Assembly (NCBI RefSeq): GCF_001905505.1
Contig: NZ_LIPG01000009.1
Span: 1-64,000, forward strand
DNA: 64,000 bases
Source: Streptomyces sp. CB02058
Lineage (GTDB): Bacteria > Actinomycetota > Actinomycetes > Streptomycetales > Streptomycetaceae
Direction: 5' to 3'
Shown here: one piece after another, positions 53,663 to 62,423 of the stretch
Position numbering within the stretch: the stretch's first letter is position 1
Layout: each line of letters opens with the position of its first letter
Notes under the pieces: generated by a model
Databases searched by the model: none
Told to the model about the DNA's origin: nothing
The model's input: the letters and a program-made list of their open reading frames with translations, nothing else
Made by a program: the position numbers and the translations under genes

Positions 53663-54649
53663 TCACTCCGCCCAGGGCGCGATCGGGTACCAGGGGATGA
53701 TGTCGCGGCGGGCGAGCAGCCTGACGTCCCAGTAGAGGAAGGTGAAGACCCCGGCGACAATCAGGGTCACCGCCGTCACGGCAGCCATCCGCCCCGGCTT
53801 GGCCATCAGCCACACCGACAGCCGGCCGCCGGCGACGTACGCCGTCAGGGCGAGGATCACCGCCATGATCAGCACGTTGCCCGCCGACTGCAGCACGAAG
53901 GCCACCGCACCGTAGAGGGGATTGCCGCTCTCGGCCGTGTCACGGAAGAGCTGCCGGAAGAGCGGGTACGGCCGCCCGATGAGAAAGCCGCCGACCAGCA
54001 CACCCATGAACACGGACTGGGCGTGCGGGAAGCGGCGGGACAGCCGCGCGAACGGATCCCGCACGTATCCCAGCGCGGCCAGCCCCATGTAGAGCATCGC
54101 CAGACCGATGAGCCCGAAGGTGACCATCGACTGGATCGAACGCCCCGACAGCACACCCGGCGTGGGCTGCGCCTCGGAGAACTGCGGCATCGACGTCCCC
54201 ACCAGACCGACCAGCGCACCGTACGCGGCCGACACCACGGCCATGCCGAGGAACAGCCACCCCAGCGGCTTGAGCGCCTGGACGGCCCGGCCCACACGGC
54301 TCCCGGCCGCGCCCATCATGGGGGCGACCGTACCGAACACCGCGATGTTGCAGGCGGTGAACGTGCCCGCGAGCCCGGTGACGAACGCGAAGGCTATTCC
54401 GGCCGTGGCCGAACCGAGCGTGGCCGTCTGCGGGTCCTGTCCGAGAATCGGCTCGGCGATACCACCGCCCACGGTCTGGTCGACGAATTTCGCCGACCAG
54501 ACCACCGTCAGGAGAAAACCGGCCACCGTACTCAGAAGAAGAAGGAGGCCACGCCTCCGTACCCCGGTTCCGCCCGGCAGATCTCCCGGGGGAAGAGGTT
54601 TCCTTACGCGCGCACGTTCACGGACCGTCAATTCCTCTGCACGTGCCAC
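53663..54649 (-). CDS. Polytopic membrane protein of unknown function
   Basis: A 328-residue protein with about eight hydrophobic helices. The segment FVTGLAGTFTACNIAVFGTVAP near residue 93 recalls the GxxxSxCxxPM patch of DsbD/CcdA-type electron carriers, but it has only one cysteine. I do not recognise the family with certainty. GTG start with AGGAGG five bases upstream. It is divergent from the AhpD-like gene at 54875, which could be a functional pair in thiol or peroxide chemistry. Both are flanked by the helicase inverted repeats. Confidence 0.6.
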   Translation of the reverse strand: MARAEELTVRERARVRKPLPPGDLPGGTGVRRRGLLLLLSTVAGFLLTVVWSAKFVDQTVGGGIAEPILGQDPQTATLGSATAGIAFAFVTGLAGTFTACNIAVFGTVAPMMGAAGSRVGRAVQALKPLGWLFLGMAVVSAAYGALVGLVGTSMPQFSEAQPTPGVLSGRSIQSMVTFGLIGLAMLYMGLAALGYVRDPFARLSRRFPHAQSVFMGVLVGGFLIGRPYPLFRQLFRDTAESGNPLYGAVAFVLQSAGNVLIMAVILALTAYVAGGRLSVWLMAKPGRMAAVTAVTLIVAGVFTFLYWDVRLLARRDIIPWYPIAPWAE

Positions 54650-54874
54650 AACAGCCTCCTACACCGACTACCGGACGAGGAACAGAGTAAGCAGAGGATA
54701 AAGATCGTCCTTTCTTTCAGATTGCCGGGAGCGAAAGCGGGACGAAAACTCCCGAGACCCTGTCGGAGAAACAGAGAAATGAATGGAACACGGTCAGCAC
54801 TATGGGAGTTGGGCGCCCGGGACGCCCTCGGCACGATGGAGCGGATTCCCTCACCGAGACCCGAGGACTGACCC

Positions 54875-55429
54875 ATGCCGCACATCGCGATCGACAACGA
54901 CCAGCCCGGCATCCGTGGGCTCATGCTCCACCGCCCCGACACGGCGGCCCCGTTGAACCACCTGGCCGGCGTCCTGCTCGCGGGGGACGCGGTCCTCAGC
55001 GCCGGGGAACGCGAGCTGATCGCGTCGTACGTCTCCCACCTGAACCGCACCCCCTTCTGCGCAGGCACCCATGGAGCGGTCGCGGCGGCCCGGATCGAGG
55101 GCGGCCAGGACACGGTGGCGGCCACGTTCGCGGACCCGGCGACGGCCCCGGTGCCCCCGCGGCTGCGCGCCCTGCTGCGGATCGCGGCGGAGGTCCAGGC
55201 TCACGCGCGGCCGGTCTCCGACGAGGCCGTGGCCGCCGCCCGCGCCGCTGGGGCCCACGACACCGACATCCACGACACCGTGCTCATCGCGGCGGCCTTC
55301 TGCCTGTTCAACCGCTACGTCAGCTGCCTGGCCACCGCCGTGCCGACGGAGCCGGAGTACTACGAGGAGGCGGCCCGGCGCATCATCGGCGAGGGCTACA
55401 GCACGGGACGCGTCCGGACGGCCGTCTGA
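54875..55429 (+). CDS. AhpD-like carboxymuconolactone decarboxylase family protein, first cysteine missing
   Basis: A 184-residue peroxidase-related (AhpD-like) protein. The usual N-x-C-x-(Y/F)-C-x-x-x-H motif appears as LNRTPFCAGTHG near residue 58, so the second cysteine and histidine are kept while the first cysteine is Thr. It should therefore not form the standard CxxC disulfide. ATG start after GAGGACTG. It lies in the 2.7-kb segment flanked by inverted helicase repeats. Confidence 0.75.
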   Translation: MPHIAIDNDQPGIRGLMLHRPDTAAPLNHLAGVLLAGDAVLSAGERELIASYVSHLNRTPFCAGTHGAVAAARIEGGQDTVAATFADPATAPVPPRLRALLRIAAEVQAHARPVSDEAVAAARAAGAHDTDIHDTVLIAAAFCLFNRYVSCLATAVPTEPEYYEEAARRIIGEGYSTGRVRTAV

Positions 55430-55445
55430 CCGCCTTCCCGTCCGT

Positions 55446-55482
55446 GCCTCTGACCCGGGTCACCACGGGCCCGGTCAGAGGC
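55446..55482. terminator. Hairpin, 10-bp stem
   Basis: GCCTCTGACC and GGTCAGAGGC form a perfect stem, extendable with a bulge. It lies where the AhpD-like gene converges on the small protein gene and overlaps the end of the latter. Confidence 0.65.
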
Positions 55483-55876
55483 GCAGCCGTGTGTCCATTT
55501 CACAGATCACGCTGGAGAGTGGCCCGCCCTCCGAGCGCTCCGTCTTGTGGCCCTTCGCCTTGGCGGCCACCGTTCGCGGATCGACCGACTCGGAGGGGGC
55601 GCCGGTCCCGTACAGGCCCTCCGGATCGCAGTCCCGGTCGTGCGGCAGCAGCCAGAACACCCGCCGCCGGAACGTGCCCGAGGGCCGCGACGCACGCGCC
55701 TGCGGACCGAGCAGCGCATAGCCCACCATGCGGCCGTCCCTGTGGTAGGCGGGCCTCCCCCGCCGGGTGGGCAGCCGGTCCAGACTCTGCCGTACGTAGT
55801 CCAGGAGCGACACGTCCTCCAGCCAGACGAGCTCCACCTCGTCGCTGATCTCGTCCTCGCCGATCAGAGCACTCAC
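55475..55876 (-). CDS. Small unknown protein of replication module 1
   Basis: A 133-residue protein of a family I do not recognise, clearly related to the one at 59206. Shared features: an acidic start, (V/L)VWLE(D/E)(V/L), DYVRQ(S/A)LD, (Y/Y)xRDGRMVGYA, FWLLPHDRD and EGLYxxGAPxEAVDPRT. It follows the helicase with a 4-base overlap (GTGA), so all three module genes are coupled. It could be a primase accessory or an origin/initiator adaptor. The basic, tail-like C-terminus differs between the copies. Confidence 0.7.
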   Translation of the reverse strand: MSALIGEDEISDEVELVWLEDVSLLDYVRQSLDRLPTRRGRPAYHRDGRMVGYALLGPQARASRPSGTFRRRVFWLLPHDRDCDPEGLYGTGAPSESVDPRTVAAKAKGHKTERSEGGPLSSVICEMDTRLRL

Positions 55877-57423
55877 CCGCTCTCCTCCTCCACGCGCAGC
55901 CCCACACCCGGGTAGTACTTCCGCTGGTTCGACAGAATCATCTCCCTGGGCGAGGACAGACCTGCGAGCTCGCGGACCCGTGCGGCGAAGGCCCGGGACG
56001 ACACCGCGGACACTCCGTCATTCTGGCACCAGGTTCTGTAGGTGTTGTAGAGGTGGGCTTGTTCGGTGCGGTGGTGGGGTTCGTGGGTGCAGCATTCGGT
56101 GAGGAAGCGGCCGGTGTGGTCTTCGGTTTCGGCGTATGCGGTGGTGGCGATGCGGACGGTTTCGGGGCCGGTGAGGTCGCGGGGGCCGTTGAGGTAGTGG
56201 TGGGCTCCGGTGATGAGCCAGTTGAGGATGCCGGGGCCTTCCTCGGTGACGAGGATGTCGGCGAGGTTGTCGATTTTGTGGTGGTCGGAGACGACGCGTT
56301 CGAAGGGGATGAGGCGGATGCGGCGCCAGAAGGCGTAGCCTCCGGTGCCGACTTCGGGGCGGTGGTTGCCCAGGAGCCAGAGTTTGTGGGTGGGGGCGAA
56401 GGAGAAGAAGTCCTGGCGCATGCGCCGGGCTTTTATGCGGTCGCCGCCGGTGAGGAGTTTGACGCGGGCTTCGTCGAAGCGGTCTCCGGGTTTGACTTCG
56501 GAACAGACGATGACGCGTCGGCCGTGGAGCTCGGCGAGGTCGGTGGGGTGGCCTTCGTAGGGGCGGGCCATGAGGAAGCCGGGGGGTGCGGCGTCGGCGT
56601 AGTCGCCCAGGAGCTTGATCAGGACGTCCAGGAGGACGGATTTGCCGTTCTTGCCTGACCCGTAGAGGAAGGGCATGACCTGAGCGCCGACATCGCCGGT
56701 GAGGGAGTAACCGAGCAGGAGGCGCAGAAAACGGATCATCTGAGCGCCTTCCTCGTCCTGGCCGAAGGTATCGGTCAGGAACCGGTCCCAGCGGGGTGTC
56801 GCCATCCGGGCCGGACCGATCGACGTCGAACGGGAATGGAAGTCCTTGTCCGGGTCCGGGGCCCGCAACACCCCCGACCGCAGATCCACGATCCCCGCCG
56901 GCGTGCACAGCACATACGGATCCGCGTCCAGCACCCCCGGACCCAACACCATCCCCGGCGCCGAACGCGCCTGCGCCAACAAGGCGTTCATCCCCGATGT
57001 CGACAGCGCGCGACGACGGTGCTTGCGCAGCGAGGCGTCGGAATGCACACCCCGGGGGTCGGTGGTGGCGATGTTCTCCGCCATCTCCCCCGCCGCCCAC
57101 AGCACGGTGTCGTTCTCGTCGATCTGCCAGCGGGTGCTGTCCCAGCGGTACCAGCCGAGCCCCGGCACGTGCCGGTAGTCATTGGCGTAGAGCCGCACGA
57201 AGAGCTTGGCGTTGCCCCGGTCGGTCAGGGTGTCCGGTATCAGTCCCGTGGACGCGACCCGTTCGCCCGAGGTGGGCGCATCGCCCCGGGCCGGGACCGA
57301 GGGGAGGAGCTCGGGTGCGGCGGGACGGGGACTCGCCGGCCAAGGTGCCGACCGGGCGATGATCTGCTCGGCCACCGCACGGGCGTCGAAGCCGGACAGG
57401 GAACTGTCACCGGACGACGTCAC
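55873..57423 (-). CDS. D5-type SF3 helicase, replication module 1
   Basis: A 516-residue protein. The N-terminal 90 residues are Ala/Pro-rich linker, then the D5_N-like domain and the SF3 helicase with Walker A GSGKNGKS near residue 252 and FDEARVKLLTGGDR. Such helicases unwind replication origins for phages and plasmids and pair with a primase. It overlaps the prim-pol gene upstream by 4 bases (GTGA) and the small-protein gene downstream by 4. Its core shares 949 nearly identical bases with the inverted orphan copy. Confidence 0.85.
   Translation of the reverse strand: MTSSGDSSLSGFDARAVAEQIIARSAPWPASPRPAAPELLPSVPARGDAPTSGERVASTGLIPDTLTDRGNAKLFVRLYANDYRHVPGLGWYRWDSTRWQIDENDTVLWAAGEMAENIATTDPRGVHSDASLRKHRRRALSTSGMNALLAQARSAPGMVLGPGVLDADPYVLCTPAGIVDLRSGVLRAPDPDKDFHSRSTSIGPARMATPRWDRFLTDTFGQDEEGAQMIRFLRLLLGYSLTGDVGAQVMPFLYGSGKNGKSVLLDVLIKLLGDYADAAPPGFLMARPYEGHPTDLAELHGRRVIVCSEVKPGDRFDEARVKLLTGGDRIKARRMRQDFFSFAPTHKLWLLGNHRPEVGTGGYAFWRRIRLIPFERVVSDHHKIDNLADILVTEEGPGILNWLITGAHHYLNGPRDLTGPETVRIATTAYAETEDHTGRFLTECCTHEPHHRTEQAHLYNTYRTWCQNDGVSAVSSRAFAARVRELAGLSSPREMILSNQRKYYPGVGLRVEEESG
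56026..56974 (-). repeat. 949-bp inverted repeat, right copy
   Basis: Partner of 52403-53351, in opposite orientation. Four differences were counted; three are silent and one changes Asp to Ala. The two copies flank a 2.7-kb segment with two genes, so inversion of that segment by recombination is possible. Confidence 0.92.
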
Positions 57424-58532
57424 GCGCGCCCCCTCGGATACAGAGGCTGCCGCAGTCCGGCACTCATACCGCTGTGGATGATCTGGGCCGCCCGCCGCTC
57501 CTGCCCCGGGCGGGCGGCCGCGGCGGCCGAGCGGAGCAGCTGCTCGGCCTGCTCCCGCGTGAGGTGCCCGGCGGCGACGAGCCCCCCGGCGGTGTACGCG
57601 GCGCGGTTGAGCTTCTCCGAGAACGCCGCGCCGTGCGCCACCACCGCACAGGCGGCGACCTCCGTCAGTACGGATCGCAGGGCGCCCCCGGTACGGGCCC
57701 GGCCGTCACCGCCGGCCAGGACGGCCTGCAGCGCGCGGGGCGGCACGGGGTGGGACCCCGGGACGCGCGGGACGGGCAGGTGCCCCGTGCGCTCCAGCTC
57801 CTGCGCGAGCCAGGGGGGCAGCGGTGCGGGACGCCTCACCGCTCCGACCACCTTGTAGGTCCCCGCACCGGTGGTCGTCCCGGGCGCCACGATGTAGCCG
57901 CCGTAGGCCCGTACGTCCACCTGCCAGGCGAGGGCCCGCCCGCCCCCCGATCCGGCCGAGGACCTCCACCGGCGGGCGTCGGGGGCCAGATACCAGACGT
58001 GCAGGCCGCCCGAGGGGGTCCGTACCCGCAGGGTCGACTCGTCGGTCGCCGGATCGGTCGCCCCGCGCAGGGCGGCCAGCACCGCCAGGGTGTGGAACCC
58101 GTTGGCGAGGCCGGTGAGGTCGACCTGTTCGGGGACCGGTATCCCCGGTAAGAGACGGTCGCGGCCCGGGAGGCCCTGTTCGTGGGCATCGATGTCGATG
58201 ACCACCAGCCGGGCGGGACCGCAGGAGACGCCCACCCCGAACTCGGGGTGCTCGCCCCACCATCGGCCGATCCGGGCGGGGTCACGGGTGGCGGCGTGGA
58301 AGCCGTGGCACCAACGGCCCGCGGCCGCGCAGGGGCAGCCCTCGCGCGTATGGCCCGGCCGTCGGCAGGCGTCGCAGTTCCCGGCCGGCGTCTTGCGCCC
58401 GGCCGCGAGCGGATGGACCGGCCAGCCCTGCCGTGCGCACCACCGGGCCGTGTCCAGGGACCGGGGAGCTGTTGAGTCCGCCGAAGCCGCACGCGGGGAT
58501 CGGGTGCTCGGGACATGCAGCTCAGTAGCCAT
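57420..58532 (-). CDS. Prim-pol bifunctional primase/polymerase, replication module 1
   Basis: A 370-residue protein with an N-terminal cysteine cluster (NCDACRRPGHTREGCPC near 46), then the prim-pol domain: WCHGFHAATRDPARI, VVIDIDAHEQG (the two metal-binding aspartates) near 115 and GGLHVWY with the conserved His near 185. Such proteins start and extend chains at plasmid and phage origins. The ATG at 58532 is chosen; the frame continues upstream into repeats. It sits directly beside the GCGACYGAA repeat array. Confidence 0.85.
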   Translation of the reverse strand: MATELHVPSTRSPRAASADSTAPRSLDTARWCARQGWPVHPLAAGRKTPAGNCDACRRPGHTREGCPCAAAGRWCHGFHAATRDPARIGRWWGEHPEFGVGVSCGPARLVVIDIDAHEQGLPGRDRLLPGIPVPEQVDLTGLANGFHTLAVLAALRGATDPATDESTLRVRTPSGGLHVWYLAPDARRWRSSAGSGGGRALAWQVDVRAYGGYIVAPGTTTGAGTYKVVGAVRRPAPLPPWLAQELERTGHLPVPRVPGSHPVPPRALQAVLAGGDGRARTGGALRSVLTEVAACAVVAHGAAFSEKLNRAAYTAGGLVAAGHLTREQAEQLLRSAAAAARPGQERRAAQIIHSGMSAGLRQPLYPRGRA

Positions 58533-58547
58533 GCGCACCCCCCTGAT

Positions 58548-58934
58548 AGCGACTGAAGCGACCCAACAACGCACATAGATTAGCGAATACTTGCCAGTGT
58601 CATGGGTGGCTGCTTCACGAATCTCACATCATGCAACCGGCTCGGCGGCCAGCGACCGGGATCCTGGGGCGGAGCGACCGGGGGAGGTTTCGGTAGCTGT
58701 CCGTGCCGCGCCCGAGAACAGCAGGTCAGACCAGGCGGGCGGGGCCGGAGAGCGACCGAAGCGACTGAAGCTCGCTATATATGACGCACACGCACATCTG
58801 TGAATGCCTTCATATACCCGAACCTTGGGTCGCTTCGGTCGCTGCCAACGCTGTCACCACCTGTGTGACCTGTGTGTCCACGGGGCCAACGGTCAGCGAC
58901 CGAAGCCGCGGCCGGTCGCTGGCCTTCGGTCGCT
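58548..58934. repeat. Iteron-like array I (GCGACYGAA units), candidate origin
   Basis: Units built on AGCGACYGAAGCGACY lie at 58548-58563, 58751-58770, 58828-58843 (inverted), 58895-58906 and 58924-58934 (inverted), with half-sites near 58652 and 58673. Between them is an AT-rich stretch (58774-58820) with TATATATG. This resembles an iteron origin with an unwinding region, upstream of prim-pol module 1. The array is in both orientations. Confidence 0.7.
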
Positions 58935-58959
58935 CCCTCGCGCCCGCGGCCCGCCGCGT

Positions 58960-58997
58960 GAAGTCGCGGCCCGCCCCACGCGGCGGGCCGCGACTTC
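58960..58997. terminator. Hairpin, 16-bp perfect stem
   Basis: GAAGTCGCGGCCCGCC and its exact complement flank a 6-base loop, beyond the end of module 2 and next to array I. It could be a terminator for module 2 or part of the origin. The rest of 58998-59205 shows no gene. Confidence 0.7.
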
Positions 58998-59205
58998 CGG
59001 GGACGGCTGGGTGCGGTCGCCCGGATCAGGGAACTGCGTCGGACACGGCGACCGTTGTGAGCGCTAGCCCGCGGGCAGAAGTGGGGCGGTGCGGGACGAC
59101 GAGGCCAAAAGCCCAGAAGCAGCCGTCCGCGATCGCAGTGGTCCTGCCGACGGCGTCCTTGACCTCGGGCAGCTCCATGCCGTGACTCTTCGCGGTTGCC
59201 CACCG

Positions 59206-59586
59206 TCAGGAGGGCACTATCTCGTTTCTGCGCTTCCCCTGCGAACGCGGGGTCTTCTCCCCCACTCGCCGCGGCTCGATCGTCCGCGGGTCGACCGCCT
59301 CACCCGGGGCACCCTCCTTGTAGAGGCCCTCGGGCTCGTTCGGCCTGTCGTGGGGCAGCAGGAAGAACGTACGGCGCTGGAAGAGGCCGCTGTCGGGATT
59401 GGCCTCGGCGTCCTTGTCCAGCTCCGCGTAACCGACCATGCGTCCGTCACGGGCGTAGCGCGGCTTCCCGCCGCGGCGGGCGCTCTTGTCGAGCGCCTGC
59501 CGCACGTAGTCGAGGTCGTCGAGTTCCTCCAGCCACACCACGTTCGCTTCGTGTGCAAGCTGGCTCTTATGCAGCAGCGAGCTCAT
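59206..59586 (-). CDS. Small unknown protein of replication module 2
   Basis: A 126-residue paralogue of the 55475 protein, sharing VVWLEELDDLDYVRQALD, YARDGRMVGYAELD, RRTFFLLPHDRPNEPEGLY and GAPGEAVDPRT. The ATG at 59586 has AAGGAG upstream. Unlike module 1, it is separated by 127 bp from the helicase gene upstream. The C-terminus is basic (RRVGEKTPRSQGKRRNE). No known domain was recognised. Confidence 0.7.
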   Translation of the reverse strand: MSSLLHKSQLAHEANVVWLEELDDLDYVRQALDKSARRGGKPRYARDGRMVGYAELDKDAEANPDSGLFQRRTFFLLPHDRPNEPEGLYKEGAPGEAVDPRTIEPRRVGEKTPRSQGKRRNEIVPS

Positions 59587-59713
59587 GAACGTAGCTCCTT
59601 GTCGGTGGTGTGCTGGTAGTTGCGGCTGCTCGGTACGGACCGGGCAGAGAAGTGGTCCGGAACGTTCCCATAGTAGGACGATGCCCGGATCCTGGGCAGA
59701 AAGCCGTAGTGCC

Positions 59714-61261
59714 TCATGGGCGACCACCTGCCGGTCCGTCGGGACGGACGATGTCGTCCTTCAGCAGCGCCAGGGCGGGGTAGTACTTCTTTCCGCTGGA
59801 CTTCAGCATCTCGGCGGGGGACGCGAGCCCGACCTCCTGCCGGATACGGCCGGCGAAGGCCCGGGCCGTGTCGGCCCGGATGCCCTCCGAGCTGCACCAG
59901 CCGGTGTACGTCCCGTAGAGGAGCCCCTGTTCGACGCGCAGGTCCCCGGTGTCCGGCCCCTGGCGCAGGCAGCACTCCCCCAGGAAGCGTCCGACGTGGT
60001 CCTCGGTCGTCTCGTACGCGGCCGTGGCCATGCGTACGGACGACGGGCCGCTCAAAGGGTCCCGGGTGGTGAGGTAGCGAATCGCACCCTGGATCAGCCA
60101 GTGCAGGATGCCCGGTCCCTCTTCCTGGACGAGCTCGCCGGCCAGATTGTCGATCTTCCGGTCGGCGGCGACGACGCGTTCGAAGGGGATAAGCCTGATA
60201 CGGCGCCAGAAAGCGTGTCCGCCGGTTCCGACCTCGGGCTGGTGGTTGCCCAGCAGCCAGAGCTTGTGGGTCGGAGTGAAGCTGAAGTAGTCCTGCCGCA
60301 TCCGACGGGCCTTGATCTTGTCTCCGCCGGTGAGGAGTTTGACCCGGGCCTCGTCGAACTTGTCGTTGGGCTTGAGCTCGCTGCAGACGAAGATGCGACG
60401 GCCGTGCAGCTCGGTCAGCTCCGTCGAGTGTTCGGCGAAGTTCCCCTTGTCCATCAGGAAGCCGGGTGGGGCCGCGTCCGCGTAGTCCCCCATGACCTGG
60501 ATCATGACGTCCAGGAGGACCGACTTGCCGTTGGCTCCCTTGCCCCAGAGGAAGGGCAGGACCTGCGCGCCGACATCGCCGGTGATGGAGTACCCGAGCA
60601 GCAGGTGCAGGAAGTCGATCATCTCCTGGCCCTTGGCGTCGGCGCCGAAGGTGTCGTCCAGGAAGGCGTGCCAGCGTGGGGTCTGCATGGCCTGAGGAGC
60701 CACGCTGGTGGCACGTGAGTGCAGGTCCTTGAGTGGATCGGGCTTGTGCAGGCGACCGTTGCGCAGATCGACGACGCCCGCGGGGGTGCACAACGAGTAG
60801 GCGTCGCCGTCGAGGACGTCGGGGTCGAGGCTGAGCACCGGCGCGGCCTTCGCCTGGTGGAGCAGAGCCTTCATTCCGCTCGTCGACATGGTGCGCCGGC
60901 GGTGCTGGGCGATCTCCCTGTCGCTGAAGACGCCTCGGGGATCGGTGGCGGACATCTGCTCGGCCATGTCCCCGGCGGCCCACAGGGCGGCTTTCTCGCC
61001 GCCGACCCGCTTCCACCTGAACTGGTCCCAGCAGTACCAGCCGAGGCCTTCGACATGGCGGAACTGGTCGCTGTAGAGCTGGGCGAAGAGCTTCGCGTTT
61101 CCGCGGTCGGTGAGCATGGGCGGCAACAGAACCGGCGTATCCGTCACAGCGGGCGCCTGTACCTGCTGAGGGGGAACCCACGCGGGGGCGGCGGCCTCGA
61201 GGTCGAGCATCTGCTGAGCGGCGGCAGCCGCGTCGAAACGGCTGCTCTCTGCGCTACTCAT
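59714..61261 (-). CDS. D5-type SF3 helicase, replication module 2
   Basis: A 515-residue homologue of the module 1 helicase. It is collinear with it over the full length but clearly diverged, with Walker A GKGANGKS near residue 238, IFVCSELKPNDKFDEAR and KLWLLGNHQPEV. It shows no near-identical stretch with the other two, so it escaped the gene conversion. ATG overlaps the prim-pol stop by 4 bases. Confidence 0.85.
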   Translation of the reverse strand: MSSAESSRFDAAAAAQQMLDLEAAAPAWVPPQQVQAPAVTDTPVLLPPMLTDRGNAKLFAQLYSDQFRHVEGLGWYCWDQFRWKRVGGEKAALWAAGDMAEQMSATDPRGVFSDREIAQHRRRTMSTSGMKALLHQAKAAPVLSLDPDVLDGDAYSLCTPAGVVDLRNGRLHKPDPLKDLHSRATSVAPQAMQTPRWHAFLDDTFGADAKGQEMIDFLHLLLGYSITGDVGAQVLPFLWGKGANGKSVLLDVMIQVMGDYADAAPPGFLMDKGNFAEHSTELTELHGRRIFVCSELKPNDKFDEARVKLLTGGDKIKARRMRQDYFSFTPTHKLWLLGNHQPEVGTGGHAFWRRIRLIPFERVVAADRKIDNLAGELVQEEGPGILHWLIQGAIRYLTTRDPLSGPSSVRMATAAYETTEDHVGRFLGECCLRQGPDTGDLRVEQGLLYGTYTGWCSSEGIRADTARAFAGRIRQEVGLASPAEMLKSSGKKYYPALALLKDDIVRPDGPAGGRP

Positions 61262-62382
61262 GCGAGTCCTTTGGGGTGGAACGGGCGGCTGGCGCCTGCG
61301 GAAAGGGCTGCGTCGATGATCGTCTCATTACGGCGGGTCTGGTGGGGACGAGCATAGTGAGCGGCTTCTGCCAGTTCTTGTCGGGCTTCGGCTTGATTCA
61401 GGTGCCCCGCTCCTGCGAGTCCCCCTGCCGTGTAGGCCGCGCGGTTGAGTTTCTCGGTGAAGCCAGTGCCTTCCGCGCTGGCGGCACATTCACGAACGGT
61501 CTCGATGAGCGACCGCACGAGCGCCTGCGCGGCGCCGGCCCGGGGAACCGGTGCTCGCCGGGCCGGCCTCGGGCCGGGAACCGGGGACGTCTGTATGACA
61601 TGGCCCGTGCGCCTCAGTTCAGCGGAAAGCCATGCGGGGAGCGGAGCGGGCTCCCGGACGGCGCCGAGGGGGGTGTAGAGGCCCGCTGACGTACGGGTGG
61701 TCGGAGCCACGATGTACCCACCGTGGGCTCGTACGTCGACCTGCCAGGCGAGCGCGGTCCTGGGGCTGGATCCGGTGGAGGACCGATAGCGAACGGTGGG
61801 CTCGGAGTTGACGTACCAGATGTGGAGTCCCCCGGACGGCGTGCGGACACGCAGGGTCGTCTCGTCCTCGGCCGGGTCTGGTTCCCGACGGTAGGCGGCG
61901 AGGAGGGCAAGCGTGTCGAAGCCGGAGGCAAGCCCGGAAAGATTGACCTGCTCGGGGATCGGGATGCCCGGCAGGAGGCGGTCACGGTCCGGAACCTGCG
62001 CCGCGTGGGCGTCGATGTCCAGGACCACGAGGTGCGCCGGCCCGCACGACACGCCCACACCCGCACGGGGCTCCCGGCTCCACCAGGCGTCGATACGCGC
62101 GAGATCGGTGGTCGCGCTGTGGAAGCCGTGACACCAGAGGCCTTGTTCATGGCAGGGGCAGCGCGAGGGTTCGTGGCTGCGGACCCGGCACTGCTCACAG
62201 TTGGCAGCGGGCGTCTTGCGTCCTGGAGCCAGAGGGTGGACCGGCCACTGACGGCCTGCGAGCCAACGGGCCACCTCCGCGGGTCGCGGCTGCGGCGCGA
62301 CTCCTGACGAGGCGGTGTCGGCGGGGCGCTGCACTGTTCGTCGATCCGTTCCTCTTGTGTGGTCAGGCTTGGTCCCTCGCAC
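61258..62382 (-). CDS. Prim-pol bifunctional primase/polymerase, replication module 2
   Basis: A 374-residue homologue of the 57420 protein: cysteine cluster NCEQCRVRSHEPSRCPC, WCHGFHSATTDLARI, VVLDIDAHAAQ and GGLHIWY. The N-terminal 35 residues are not shared with the module 1 copy. GTG start at 62382 inside repeated GGTCCCT sequence; a later start cannot be excluded. It lies beside the GGGACYGAA array. Confidence 0.85.
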   Translation of the reverse strand: MRGTKPDHTRGTDRRTVQRPADTASSGVAPQPRPAEVARWLAGRQWPVHPLAPGRKTPAANCEQCRVRSHEPSRCPCHEQGLWCHGFHSATTDLARIDAWWSREPRAGVGVSCGPAHLVVLDIDAHAAQVPDRDRLLPGIPIPEQVNLSGLASGFDTLALLAAYRREPDPAEDETTLRVRTPSGGLHIWYVNSEPTVRYRSSTGSSPRTALAWQVDVRAHGGYIVAPTTRTSAGLYTPLGAVREPAPLPAWLSAELRRTGHVIQTSPVPGPRPARRAPVPRAGAAQALVRSLIETVRECAASAEGTGFTEKLNRAAYTAGGLAGAGHLNQAEARQELAEAAHYARPHQTRRNETIIDAALSAGASRPFHPKGLA

Positions 62383-62423
62383 CCAGGCTCCTGCTGTTTT
62401 CCCAGCTCAGGGAAGGTTGCACG

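Noticed and set aside
56053-56658. Gly/Val/Phe-rich frame (VVGFVGAAFGEEAAG) antisense to the helicase, also seen at 52719-53813
   Set aside because: It appears in both inverted-repeat copies only because the helicase DNA is duplicated; it is the complement of the helicase frame.
58591-59205. Several short plus- and minus-strand frames between the two replication modules
   Set aside because: They lie across the iteron array and the hairpin, lack conserved sequence and have poor ribosome binding sites.
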